The notes: generated by a model from the sequence alone, not told the origin. 53,246 bases of DNA from Elusimicrobiota bacterium (GCA_016218625.1 JACRDL010000009.1:1-53246); one strand, 5' to 3'. Shown: positions 1-7,348, numbered from the stretch's first letter. Translations and numbers: made by a program.

Positions 1-36
1 TAAAAAATATAAAAATGAAATAGAGGAGCTATTAAA

Positions 37-1164
37 ATGAAAATTTTAATTAATGGAAAGAGTGAAAAAATAAAAGATGGATTAACGATTGAAAAATTAT
101 TAGAATTAAAAAAAATCAGGAAAGAAATCGTGACAATTGAATTAAACAACGAAATTATTCAGAAGGAAAAATACGCAATTACTATTTTAAAGGATGGGGA
201 TATTTTAGAGTTTATTTATTATATGGGCGGCGGAAGCGGGGATATAATTTATAGAAATATTCTTGAATTAATCGGAAATACTCCGCTGGTAAAATTAAAC
301 AGCATTGTGCCTGATGATTCTGCAGTAATATTTGCAAAAGTGGAATTTTTCAATCCCGGCGGCTCGGTAAAAGACAGAATCTGTTTGTCAATGATTGAAG
401 ATGCAGAGAAAAAAGGGTTATTAAAACCGCCAGGAACAATCATAGAACCAACCAGCGGTAATACAGGTATAGGGCTTGCGATAATTTCCGCCGTCAAAGG
501 GTATAAATGCATATTAACGATGCCGGAATCAATGTCGTTAGAACGGATTTACATATTGAAATCGTTCGGTGCTGAAATTGTTTTAACACCGGCTGCCGAC
601 GGTATGCAGGGTGCGATAAAAAAAGCGGAAAAACTCCATAGAAAAATACCGAATAGTTTTATCCCCCAGCAGTTTAATAATCCCGCGAATCCTGAGATAC
701 ATCGGAAGACAACTGCACAGGAAATTTGGAGAGCGACTGACGGTAAATTGGATGCATTTGTTGCAGGCGTCGGAACCGGCGGAACCATTACCGGTGTCGG
801 CGAAGAGCTTAAAAGTAAAAATCCGAATATAAAAATTATTGCTGTTGAGCCGGAAACATCGGCGGTATTATCGGGTAAAAAACCGGGTCCGCATAAAATT
901 CAAGGCATCGGTGCCGGATTTATTCCCAAAGTATTAAATAAAGAAATAATTGATGAGATAATAACCGTCGCGGATGATGATGCATTCAAAACGGCAAAAT
1001 CGGTTGCTCAAAAAGAAGGGCTGTTTGTCGGTATCTCGTCGGGTGCCGCGGTTTGGGCATCATTAAAAATTGCGGCAAGATTAGGCAAAGAAAAGCGGGT
1101 TGTTACAATTTTACCCGATACAGGCGAAAGATATTTTAGTATTGAACAATACTTCAAAGGATAG
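37..1164 (+). CDS. ThiS-like sulfur carrier fused to PLP-dependent cysteine synthase
   Basis: Residues 1-66 read as a ThiS/MoaD-type beta-grasp sulfur carrier that ends in the usual glycine tail (MGGGSGD, residues 63-69). Residues 70-375 are a full cysteine synthase of the CysK/CysM family: PLP lysine in GGSVKDR (K112), substrate loop TSGNTG, phosphate loop GVGTGGT and a GISSGAA motif. The family makes cysteine from O-acetylserine or O-phosphoserine and a sulfur donor. The start has a good ribosome site (GAGGAG, positions 23-28). It is the first gene of a sulfur-relay cluster and ends 2 bp before a TusA-like gene. The fusion is odd because a carrier needs a free C-terminal Gly-Gly to be thiocarboxylated; here it must be cut, or the domain has another role. 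An internal ATG at 223 could in principle start a separate synthase, but no good ribosome site precedes it. Confidence 0.9.
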   Translation: MKILINGKSEKIKDGLTIEKLLELKKIRKEIVTIELNNEIIQKEKYAITILKDGDILEFIYYMGGGSGDIIYRNILELIGNTPLVKLNSIVPDDSAVIFAKVEFFNPGGSVKDRICLSMIEDAEKKGLLKPPGTIIEPTSGNTGIGLAIISAVKGYKCILTMPESMSLERIYILKSFGAEIVLTPAADGMQGAIKKAEKLHRKIPNSFIPQQFNNPANPEIHRKTTAQEIWRATDGKLDAFVAGVGTGGTITGVGEELKSKNPNIKIIAVEPETSAVLSGKKPGPHKIQGIGAGFIPKVLNKEIIDEIITVADDDAFKTAKSVAQKEGLFVGISSGAAVWASLKIAARLGKEKRVVTILPDTGERYFSIEQYFKG

Positions 1165-1166
1165 AT

Positions 1167-1415
1167 ATGACACGCTCCAATTCTGCGAAATTAAAGATTG
1201 TAAAAAAATTAGATTTGACGGGTGTTATATGTCCGATGAATTTCATCAAAACAAAACTTGCACTTGAAGAACTTAAAAATGGACAAATTTTAGAAGTTGT
1301 CCTTGACGATGGTGAAGCAATCAGAAATGTTCCCAGAAGTGTTAAAGAAGAAGGACACCAAATTATTAAAGTTAAAAATTTAGGCAAAACATTTAAGATT
1401 TTAATTAAAAAATGA
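1167..1415 (+). CDS. TusA/SirA-family sulfur carrier
   Basis: 82 residues with the TusA hallmark near the N-terminus: LDLTGVICPMN, with Cys22-Pro23 as the likely persulfide-bearing cysteine, followed by the typical strand and helix (LEVVLDDGEA). TusA-like proteins accept sulfane sulfur from a cysteine desulfurase or rhodanese and hand it on. Lying 2 bp behind the carrier-synthase fusion, it is well placed to deliver sulfur to the ThiS/MoaD-type carriers of this cluster; that link is inferred. TusA paralogs can also act in tRNA thiolation or sulfur oxidation, which the sequence does not exclude. Confidence 0.85.
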   Translation: MTRSNSAKLKIVKKLDLTGVICPMNFIKTKLALEELKNGQILEVVLDDGEAIRNVPRSVKEEGHQIIKVKNLGKTFKILIKK

Positions 1416-1419
1416 AATT

Positions 1420-1600
1420 CGCTCGCAAGCAAATTTTCCAGACACGCCACCACCACCAATGTATTGGTGTGGGGGCACGCTCAGCCGACCACCCTGTCGG
1501 CTTCGCTCTAATCGTCGTCCCTAAAGGGACTTCCTTTGGTCGCTCTTGGAAAGAAAAGTCGCTCCTCAAGGGTCTGGATAAATTTCTTGCTTCACTCTGC
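1420..1600. repeat. composite palindromic repeat, family A, copy 1
   Basis: The ends are imperfect inverted repeats (AAGCAAATTTTCCAGAC on the left against GTCTGGATAAATTTCTTGC on the right). Inside are smaller hairpins: CACCAAT/ATTGGTG, AGCCGAC/GTCGGCT and GTCCCT/AGGGAC. A central block (CTCAGCCGACC, CCTGTCGGCTTCGCTC) recurs nearly unchanged in the copy at 3119-3239. An open frame through it (1412-1606) is repeat-derived and not called as a gene. Confidence 0.85.
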
Positions 1601-1619
1601 GATTAAAAGGTGAGAAAAA

Positions 1620-2852
1620 ATGTCATATGTAAAATCATTAAAATGTCGTGAATGCGGTAGAACATATCCTAAAAAACCGATATATGTCTGTGAGTGGTGC
1701 TTTGGACCTCTGGAAGTCGTCTATGATTACAAAAGAATAAAAAAAGTTTTGACAAGAGAGAAAATTAGTTCCCGCGAAAAAAATCTCTGGCGGTATAAAG
1801 AACTTTTACCGATAGATAAAGAACCGATGGTAGGACTTAACAGCGGTTTCACACCGTTTTTTGAAGCAAAAAATCTGTCAAAAGTGCTTGGTGCGAAAAA
1901 AATTTTTATCAAAGACGATTCTGTAAACCATCCTACGCTTTCATTTAAAGACAGAGTTGTTGCAGTTGCACTCTCAAAGGCAAAAGAATTCGGTTTTAAG
2001 ACGGTTGCCTGTGCATCAACAGGTAATCTCGCGAATTCTGTTAGTTCTCATTCAAAACAAGCGGGTTTCAATTGCTATGTATTTATTCCGGCTAATCTTG
2101 AAAAATCCAAAATTGTATCTTCTCTAATTTACGGGGTGAACCTCATCGCGGTTGACGGTAATTATGATGATGTTAACCGTCTCTGTGGTGAAATTGCATC
2201 AAAATATAAATGGGCTTTTGTTAATGTAAACTTAAGACCTTACTATGCCGAAGGTTCAAAGACATATGGATTTGAAATTGTGGAACAACTTGGTTGGCGT
2301 GTACCAAAACACATAATTGTTCCCGCTGCTTCCGGCTCACTTCTTACAAAAATTTACAAAGGGATAAAAGAGTTTAAACAGTTGGGTCTGATAAAAAAAT
2401 CCGATACGAAATTTCATATTGCACAAGCAGACGGCTGTTCGCCGATTGTTTCCGCATTAAAGCAAAATTGTGATATTATAAAACCGGTTAAACCGAATAC
2501 AATTGCAAAATCTTTGGCAATCGGTAATCCTGCCGACGGTTTTTATGTGATTGATATTGTCAAAAAAACCGGCGGATTTGGCGAGGTTGCAACTGACGAA
2601 GAAATTGTTGAAGGAATAAAATTGCTGGCTGAAACGGAGGGCATTTTTACTGAAACAGCGGGAGGTGTAACGGTCGCTGTCTGTAAAAAACTTGTTGAAA
2701 GTAAAAAAATTTCTAAAGACGAAGAAATTGTAATTTGTATTACAGGTAATGGCCTGAAAACACAGGAAGCGGTTGAAAATAAAATAGGCCGACCGATAAA
2801 AATAAAACCCAACATAAAATCATTTGAAGAGGAGGTGCGAGTATGGTTGTGA
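1620..2852 (+). CDS. thrC: threonine synthase
   Basis: 410 residues. An N-terminal zinc ribbon (Cys9, Cys12, Cys24, Cys27) is followed by a fold-type II PLP enzyme with the lysine in PTLSFKDR (K110), the STGNLANS loop and ASGSLLTK. This matches the ribbon-bearing class of threonine synthases, which convert O-phosphohomoserine to threonine. The next gene, a MoaD-like carrier, overlaps its 3' end by 10 bp, so the two are translationally coupled. O-phosphohomoserine is also a possible acceptor for a sulfur group on the way to homocysteine. The carrier neighbourhood therefore leaves open that this paralog makes or feeds a thiol product, but the sequence alone supports threonine synthase. Confidence 0.9.
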   Translation: MSYVKSLKCRECGRTYPKKPIYVCEWCFGPLEVVYDYKRIKKVLTREKISSREKNLWRYKELLPIDKEPMVGLNSGFTPFFEAKNLSKVLGAKKIFIKDDSVNHPTLSFKDRVVAVALSKAKEFGFKTVACASTGNLANSVSSHSKQAGFNCYVFIPANLEKSKIVSSLIYGVNLIAVDGNYDDVNRLCGEIASKYKWAFVNVNLRPYYAEGSKTYGFEIVEQLGWRVPKHIIVPAASGSLLTKIYKGIKEFKQLGLIKKSDTKFHIAQADGCSPIVSALKQNCDIIKPVKPNTIAKSLAIGNPADGFYVIDIVKKTGGFGEVATDEEIVEGIKLLAETEGIFTETAGGVTVAVCKKLVESKKISKDEEIVICITGNGLKTQEAVENKIGRPIKIKPNIKSFEEEVRVWL

Positions 2853-3118
2853 AAATAAGAATTCCAACACCACTGCAGAAATTGACCGACGGCAAATCGG
2901 AGGTAGAGAGTTCGGGAAAAACGGTAATTCAGTTAATTGATGAACTGGAAAAAAAATATTCCGGAATCAAGGAGCGGCTTTGTGATGAAAAGGGGAACAT
3001 CAGGAGATTTATCAATATCTTTGTTAATGAAAAAGACATAAGATTTTTAAAGGGACAGAAAACGAAACTCAAAAATGGCGATGAAATTTCAATAATACCC
3101 GCTATTGCAGGAGGATGA
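2843..3118 (+). CDS. MoaD/ThiS-family sulfur carrier protein
   Basis: 91 residues ending in AIAGG with a free Gly-Gly C-terminus, the signature of a carrier that is adenylated and thiocarboxylated. The body has the beta-grasp pattern (VVKIRIPTPLQKL at the start, LKNGDEISIIPAIAGG at the end). A strong ribosome site GGAGGTG (2830-2836) lies inside the end of thrC and the genes overlap by 10 bp. The MoeB/ThiF-like activator is encoded about 145 bp downstream, across a palindromic repeat. It could serve amino-acid synthesis, molybdopterin, tungstopterin or thiamine; the context favours sulfur amino acids. Confidence 0.88.
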   Translation: MVVKIRIPTPLQKLTDGKSEVESSGKTVIQLIDELEKKYSGIKERLCDEKGNIRRFINIFVNEKDIRFLKGQKTKLKNGDEISIIPAIAGG

Positions 3119-3239
3119 CGCTCGGCAGTAAATTTTTTCAGACACGCTCAGCCGACCGCCCTGTCGGCTTCGCTCTAATCGTCGCTCCTGAAAGCGAAGT
3201 CGCTCCTCAAGGGTCTGAATAAAATTTCTGCCTCGCTCA
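3119..3239. repeat. composite palindromic repeat, family A, copy 2
   Basis: Starts right after the preceding stop codon. The arms GGCAGTAAATTTTTTCAGAC and GTCTGAATAAAATTTCTGCC are complementary but differ in sequence from the arms of copy 1, so each copy keeps its own pairing. The middle shares the CAGCCGACC...CTGTCGGCTTCGCTCTAATCG block with copy 1. Confidence 0.85.
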
Positions 3240-3263
3240 TGATGAAAAAAAGGAGGATATAAC

Positions 3264-4067
3264 ATGTTAAAGTTGACTGATGAACAGATTGAAAGGTATT
3301 CCCGTCAGATAATTCTTTCGGAAATAGGGGGAAAGGGTCAGGAAAAATTGCTGAAATCAAAAGTGCTTGTTATTGGCTGCGGAGGATTAGGTTCACCCTG
3401 TGCATATTATCTTGCTGCCGCGGGTGTCGGAAAAATCGGGCTTGTTGACAGCGATAAAGTTGAACTTAACAATCTTCAAAGACAGATAATTCATTCAACA
3501 AAAAATGTCGGCATTCCAAAAGTTGACTCAGCAAAGGAAAAACTTTTACAACTCAATACGGATATTAAAATTGTAACCCATAGTTTGCGGCTTACTTCAA
3601 AAAACATCTTGAATATTATCAAAGATTATGACGTGATAGTTGACGGAAGTGATAATTTTCCGACGAGGTATCTTGTCAACGATGCCTGTGTCTTGGCAAA
3701 AAAACCGCTTGTCCACGCGGGAATTTTAAAATTTGACGGTCAAGCGACGACGATTGTTCCCGGAAAAGGACCGTGTTATAGATGCCTATTTCCGTCGCCG
3801 CCTCCTCCGGGCAGCGTGCCATCCTGTCAGGAAGCAGGTATATTGGGGGTTGTAGCAGGTATTCTTGGACTTGTTCAGGCGACCGAGACACTGAAATATA
3901 TTTTGCAATGCGGGGAATTGCTCGTCGGTAAATTACTCATTTTTAATGCATTAAGCATGAGTTTTAGAACTCTCACTATAAAAAGAGATAAAAAATGTCC
4001 GGTATGCGGTAATAATCCGACAATCAAAAAACTTATTGATTACGAACAGTTTTGTAAGTTGAGATGA
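3264..4067 (+). CDS. MoeB/ThiF/HesA-family sulfur-carrier adenylyltransferase
   Basis: 267 residues. The nucleotide-binding loop GCGGLGSP starts at residue 38, followed by the E1-like motifs DSDKVELNNLQRQ and DGSDNFPTRYL. A structural zinc site is formed by Cys171/Cys174 and Cys245/Cys248, and Cys188 in PSCQEAG sits where MoeB-type enzymes keep a cysteine. There is no C-terminal rhodanese domain. The family adenylates the Gly-Gly end of small carriers so that a sulfur donor can convert it to a thiocarboxylate. The start follows AAGGAGG. It is the only activating enzyme in the cluster, so it may serve both carriers; which one it uses cannot be read from sequence. Confidence 0.9.
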   Translation: MLKLTDEQIERYSRQIILSEIGGKGQEKLLKSKVLVIGCGGLGSPCAYYLAAAGVGKIGLVDSDKVELNNLQRQIIHSTKNVGIPKVDSAKEKLLQLNTDIKIVTHSLRLTSKNILNIIKDYDVIVDGSDNFPTRYLVNDACVLAKKPLVHAGILKFDGQATTIVPGKGPCYRCLFPSPPPPGSVPSCQEAGILGVVAGILGLVQATETLKYILQCGELLVGKLLIFNALSMSFRTLTIKRDKKCPVCGNNPTIKKLIDYEQFCKLR

Positions 4068-4124
4068 TTATAATGATTTAACTGAAAAAATTATTAAAAT
4101 CATTCAAAAAGGAGGTGGATTAAT

Positions 4125-4379
4125 ATGCCAAAAAAGAAGTTAGTTAAAAAAATAGTAAAGTTAGTTTTTCCGCAAGAATTGATTAAAGAGCCAGTGACTT
4201 TTAGGATGGCAAAAAAATACGATATAATGCCCAATGTTCGTCGTGCAAAAGTCACTAAAACAATTGGTGAATCAATTCTTGAATTAGAAGGTGAAGAGAA
4301 TAACATTGAAAAGGGTATAAGGTATTTAAAAAAACTCGGAGTAGATGTCAAACCTATAGAAGGAGACATTGTGGATTAG
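4125..4379 (+). CDS. NIL-domain protein
   Basis: 84 residues preceded by a very strong ribosome site (AAGGAGGTGG). The protein has the pattern of the NIL domain, a ferredoxin-like small module also found at the C-terminus of methionine ABC transporters and in proteins linked to homocysteine synthesis: LVFPQELIKEPVT at the N-terminus, SILELEGEE in the middle and GIRYLKKLGVDVKP near the end. No metal-binding cysteines are present. In this setting it is a candidate regulator or assembly factor for a sulfur amino-acid route. A 15-codon stretch matching its C-terminus recurs at 5064-5111. Confidence 0.8.
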   Translation: MPKKKLVKKIVKLVFPQELIKEPVTFRMAKKYDIMPNVRRAKVTKTIGESILELEGEENNIEKGIRYLKKLGVDVKPIEGDIVD

Positions 4380-4413
4380 ATACTATCAAAATATAGGTTT
4401 ATAATTTTATATT

Positions 4414-5064
4414 ATGGAAATAAATTCAAGAGATAAATGTATTCTTATGTTTTCCGGGGGCAGAGATTCCACAATATCTGCGGTGCGCCTTTCCAAAATA
4501 TTTACACATTTGACATTAGTAACAGTTACATCTGAACATTTAGTTGGTATTGAGCAAGTTTATCAAAGGGTCATTCAGATTAAAAAGTATTTACCAAAGG
4601 GAACAGAATGGTTACAAGTTTTTCAGCCAAAATTTTCGATGACGGAAACCATTAACAATGCCACCTGTCTTCCATGTCAGAGTGCATATATCAGTGTCGG
4701 AATTATTCTGGCACAAAAATTTCAGATATCGAATCTTGCTATGGGTTATTCCGGGTATCAGAATTCATGGCCGGAACAAACCCCATATGCAACAACGCGA
4801 TTAAAAAAACTGATGGAAGATATCGGGCTTCGTTTTCATTTACCGGTATATGATATTCAAAAAAAAGAAGATGCAATTAATGAACTTGTACGATTAGGAC
4901 TGGAACCTGAATCTTACGAGCAAAAATGTCTCAAGCAAACCTCTAATATTGAACTTGAAGAAGATATATTGCGCTCGGAAATTGACCGATGGATAAACTG
5001 TATAACTGAAATTATCAAGTCAAAAGATAATGTCACCGCAGTGAACCCCATAAAACTGGACTAA
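4414..5064 (+). CDS. PP-loop ATPase (adenine nucleotide alpha hydrolase superfamily), substrate unknown
   Basis: 216 residues with the ATP-binding PP-loop FSGGRDST (residues 13-20). Cysteines follow in TCLPCQ and KCLKQ, reminiscent of the metal or sulfur-handling cysteines in QueC, MnmA and TtuA-like enzymes, but the arrangement is not diagnostic for any one of them. PP-loop enzymes activate a carbonyl or carboxyl with ATP and often insert sulfur or nitrogen. It is the last intact gene of the sulfur-carrier cluster. There is no clear ribosome site. The frame ends beside the remnant of a NIL domain, so a longer ancestral protein is possible. Confidence 0.75.
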   Translation: MEINSRDKCILMFSGGRDSTISAVRLSKIFTHLTLVTVTSEHLVGIEQVYQRVIQIKKYLPKGTEWLQVFQPKFSMTETINNATCLPCQSAYISVGIILAQKFQISNLAMGYSGYQNSWPEQTPYATTRLKKLMEDIGLRFHLPVYDIQKKEDAINELVRLGLEPESYEQKCLKQTSNIELEEDILRSEIDRWINCITEIIKSKDNVTAVNPIKLD

Positions 5065-5111
5065 AACTTGGTGTAAGATTTGAACCGCTTATTGGTGATA
5101 TTTTAGAATAA
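5064..5111 (+). pseudogene. C-terminal remnant of a second NIL domain
   Basis: In the +2 frame relative to the PP-loop gene, starting on that gene's stop codon, the DNA reads KLGVRFEPLIGDILE and a stop. This aligns with the end of the NIL protein at 4125-4379 (KLGVDVKPIEGDIVD). Upstream in the same frame there is a stop at 5028, so only a tail survives. It could be a deleted NIL gene, or the end of a PP-loop-NIL fusion split by a frameshift. Confidence 0.55.
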
Positions 5112-5133
5112 CTATTAACAGTAAATTTTTTGC

Positions 5134-5162
5134 TTGACAATATAATTGCAGATTGGTATAAT
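5134..5162 (+). promoter_or_regulatory. sigma-70 type promoter of the thi4 unit
   Basis: TTGACA at 5134-5139 and TATAAT at 5157-5162 with a 17-bp spacer: both boxes match consensus. The TPP riboswitch starts about 8-10 bases downstream, as expected for its transcript. Confidence 0.88.
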
Positions 5163-5169
5163 TAAAACA

Positions 5170-5278
5170 ACAAGGGAGGTCGTGTGCGGCCTGAGAGTTC
5201 CGTGAAGCAAACGGAAGACCTTATCCCGAAAGAAGTCGGGATGTAACCTGATCTGGATAATACCAGCGGAGGGAGGTG
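5170..5278 (+). promoter_or_regulatory. TPP riboswitch (THI element)
   Basis: Contains the conserved THI-box segments in order: a GGGAGGTC helix strand, GGCCTGAGAG, an extra arm (TTCCGT/ACGGAA), a second arm (ATCCCG/CGGGAT) and the invariant core ACCTGATCTGGATAATACC followed by AGCGGAGGGA. It binds thiamine pyrophosphate in the nascent RNA. The intrinsic terminator right after it indicates control at transcription, and the thiazole synthase gene downstream is a standard target. Confidence 0.95.
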
Positions 5279-5294
5279 GTGATTAGTCATTTTT

Positions 5295-5328
5295 AATCCT
5301 ATGCTTCTGGTGTAGGATTTTTATTTTT
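5295..5328 (+). terminator. intrinsic terminator of the TPP riboswitch
   Basis: AATCCTA (5295-5301) pairs with TAGGATT (5313-5319), followed by a T-rich tract to 5328. It lies about 17 bases after the riboswitch core and 115 bases before the gene, so it is probably the ligand-controlled off switch. Confidence 0.75.
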
Positions 5329-5333
5329 AATAG

Positions 5334-5430
5334 CATCGGAATTTGAAAGGCGCCACAGAATTACACAGAAAAAAGCACAGAAATAACTTCTGTGAAATTC
5401 TGTGACATTCTGTGGTTTATCTTGACAGAG
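5334..5430. repeat. CACAGA palindromic repeat, copy upstream of thi4
   Basis: Arms CCACAGAATTACACAGAA and TTCTGTGACATTCTGTGG (outermost pairs 5353-5415). The whole segment, including flanks ATCGGAATTT and TATCTTGA, matches the copy at 38374-38470, so the element is about 97 bp. It stands between the terminator and the ribosome site of the next gene. Confidence 0.85.
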
Positions 5431-5443
5431 GGAGGAAAAAAGT

Positions 5444-6220
5444 ATGAAATTTCAGCAAGTAAGAGAATCGCAGATTACCCGTGCAATAACGGGCGAGTTT
5501 AATAAATGGTTTCAGGAATACATTGTTTCGGATGTTGTTATCGTCGGAGGCGGTCCAAGCGGGCTTATTGCCGCATATGACCTTTGCCGACAAGGTGTTA
5601 AAACATTGATTGTTGAAAGCAACAACTACATCGGTGGCGGTTTCTGGATTGGCGGATATTTGATGAACACCCTCACATTTCGCGCACCGTCGCAGGAAAT
5701 ACTTGACGAGTTGCACATCCCGTATAAGAAAGTAGATAGTGGACTGTTTACAGCCGACGGTCCGCATGCATGTTCGCGGTTGATTCTTGCCGCTTGTGAA
5801 TCTGGCGCCCGTATTCTTAATATGACGAAGTTTGACGATGTTGTATTAAAAAACAATAGAGTTTGCGGTGCGGTAATCAATTGGACTCCAGTTGCAGCAT
5901 TACCTCGTGCCATAACCTGCGTTGACCCCGTTGCGATAGAGTCCGATGTTGTTGTTGACGCTACCGGTCACGATGCGCATATTTGCAAGTCACTTCAAAA
6001 AAGGGGCTTATTGACGATGAAGGATTTCGGGTATATGAATGTCGGGGAATCCGAGGATATGGTTGTTGAAAAAACAGGCGAGATATTTCCTGGACTTTTT
6101 GTATGTGGAATGAGTGTATCAACGGTATTTGGTATTCCGAGGATGGGTCCAACATTCGGAGGAATGCTTTATTCCGGCAGAAAAGTTGCGGAGGAAATTA
6201 TTAAGACACTTAAAAAATAA
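5444..6220 (+). CDS. thi4: thiazole synthase Thi4 family, with active-site cysteine
   Basis: 258 residues. FAD/NAD-type dinucleotide fold VIVGGGPSGL (residues 33-41), GGGFWIGG, the internal block CVDPVAIES, DATGHDA and a C-terminal GPTFGGM segment match Thi4, which builds the thiazole of thiamine from NAD and glycine. In the yeast enzyme a cysteine in this position gives its own sulfur, while archaeal sulfide-dependent enzymes have histidine. Here ITCVDP carries cysteine (Cys159). It may therefore be a single-turnover enzyme, or a sulfur-relay enzyme fed by the neighbours. The start has GAGGGAGG at 5429-5435. Expression is under the TPP riboswitch. No other thiamine gene is in the window. Confidence 0.9.
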   Translation: MKFQQVRESQITRAITGEFNKWFQEYIVSDVVIVGGGPSGLIAAYDLCRQGVKTLIVESNNYIGGGFWIGGYLMNTLTFRAPSQEILDELHIPYKKVDSGLFTADGPHACSRLILAACESGARILNMTKFDDVVLKNNRVCGAVINWTPVAALPRAITCVDPVAIESDVVVDATGHDAHICKSLQKRGLLTMKDFGYMNVGESEDMVVEKTGEIFPGLFVCGMSVSTVFGIPRMGPTFGGMLYSGRKVAEEIIKTLKK

Positions 6221-6261
6221 GTTACCAAAAAAGTTCCTGTCTCTGTGTAATAGTTGCTTAA

Positions 6262-6296
6262 ACCTATTTTTTGTCCCGTAAAACGGGATAAAAAAC
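6262..6296. terminator. bidirectional-type hairpin between thi4 and bioB
   Basis: ATTTTTTGTCCCG and CGGGATAAAAAAC enclose a TAAAA loop, giving a GC stem flanked by A and T runs. It can end transcription of thi4 on this strand and would also work from the other side. The rest of the 190-bp gap shows no gene. Confidence 0.6.
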
Positions 6297-6412
6297 ATCC
6301 TACGGCCAGCCCATCGTGACGGACTGGATTAACCCCGCCCACACAAACTACACATGATAATCGGTGGTCTTTTTTTATTGGGTAGTTGAAAAAAATCAAT
6401 TAATATTATAAA

Positions 6413-7348
6413 ATGTATAAAATAATGGAAAAAATTAACAAATCCGAAATAAATTTATTGCTGGACCTGCCATTACCAGAAATAATATCCCATGCTAACG
6501 AAGTGAGAAAAAAAAGAGTGGGTAATAATCTGGAATTATGCAGTATAATGAATGCTAAGTCAGGACTTTGTAGTGAGGATTGTAAATTCTGCGCTCAATC
6601 ATCTCGGCATTCCACCAACATACCTGTATATCCTCTTAAAAAGAAAAGCGAAATTATAGAAGTAGCGTATAACGCGAAAAAAAATGGTGCAAAAAAATTT
6701 GGAATTGTTACAAGTGGCGATTGTTTAAACGAGAAAGAGTTGGATTTAATTTCAGAATCAATATATGAGATAAAAGATAGGGTTGGTATAGACGTTTGTG
6801 CTTCATTAGGTGCATTAAAAAAACAGGAATTATCTGTATTAAAAAAAGCCGGTCTTATCCGTTACCATCACAACATAGAAACTTCACCGCGTTTTTATTC
6901 TGAAATTGTTTCTACACATACTTTTGAAGAAAGAATAGCCACTATTTATACGGCTAAAGAAGTTGGACTTGAAGTATGTAGCGGTGGAATAATTGGTATG
7001 GGTGAAACATGGCAGGATCGTCTTGATATGGCGGTAATATTGAAAAAACTGGAAGTAGATTCTGTCCCGATTAATCTTTTGGTCCCTATTAAAGGAACAC
7101 CATTGGAATCAATAAACCCGATATCCTGTGTTGATGCCATAAGAACACTTTGCGTTTTCAGAATTATATTAGAAGATAAAATTATAAAAATTGCTGCTGG
7201 TAGGGAAACAATCTTAAAAGATTTTCAGGCAATGGCTTTTATGGCCGGGGCAAATGGAATGCTTGTTGGCGGGTACTTGACTATCAAAGGAAGAGATATA
7301 TCCGAGGATTGGAATCTTATTAAAGAAATAGAAAATATATATGTTTGA
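6413..7348 (+). CDS. bioB: biotin synthase
   Basis: 311 residues. Radical-SAM cluster motif C53-x3-C57-x2-C60 in GLCSEDCKFCAQSS, then the biotin synthase motifs HNIETSPRF, GGIIGMGE and PINLLVPIKGTP, and the AAGRE segment near the C-terminus. It inserts sulfur into dethiobiotin, the last step of biotin synthesis. It heads the bio operon and overlaps bioF by 8 bp. Neither ATG (6413 or 6425) has a ribosome site. A weak promoter (TTGAAA 6386, TATAAA 6407, 15-bp spacer) would favour 6425 with a very short leader. Confidence 0.95.
   Translation: MYKIMEKINKSEINLLLDLPLPEIISHANEVRKKRVGNNLELCSIMNAKSGLCSEDCKFCAQSSRHSTNIPVYPLKKKSEIIEVAYNAKKNGAKKFGIVTSGDCLNEKELDLISESIYEIKDRVGIDVCASLGALKKQELSVLKKAGLIRYHHNIETSPRFYSEIVSTHTFEERIATIYTAKEVGLEVCSGGIIGMGETWQDRLDMAVILKKLEVDSVPINLLVPIKGTPLESINPISCVDAIRTLCVFRIILEDKIIKIAAGRETILKDFQAMAFMAGANGMLVGGYLTIKGRDISEDWNLIKEIENIYV

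Noticed and set aside
1412-1606. 64-codon open frame between the TusA-like gene and thrC
   Set aside because: It lies wholly in a composite palindromic repeat and codes low-complexity peptide; there is no ribosome site or homology signal.
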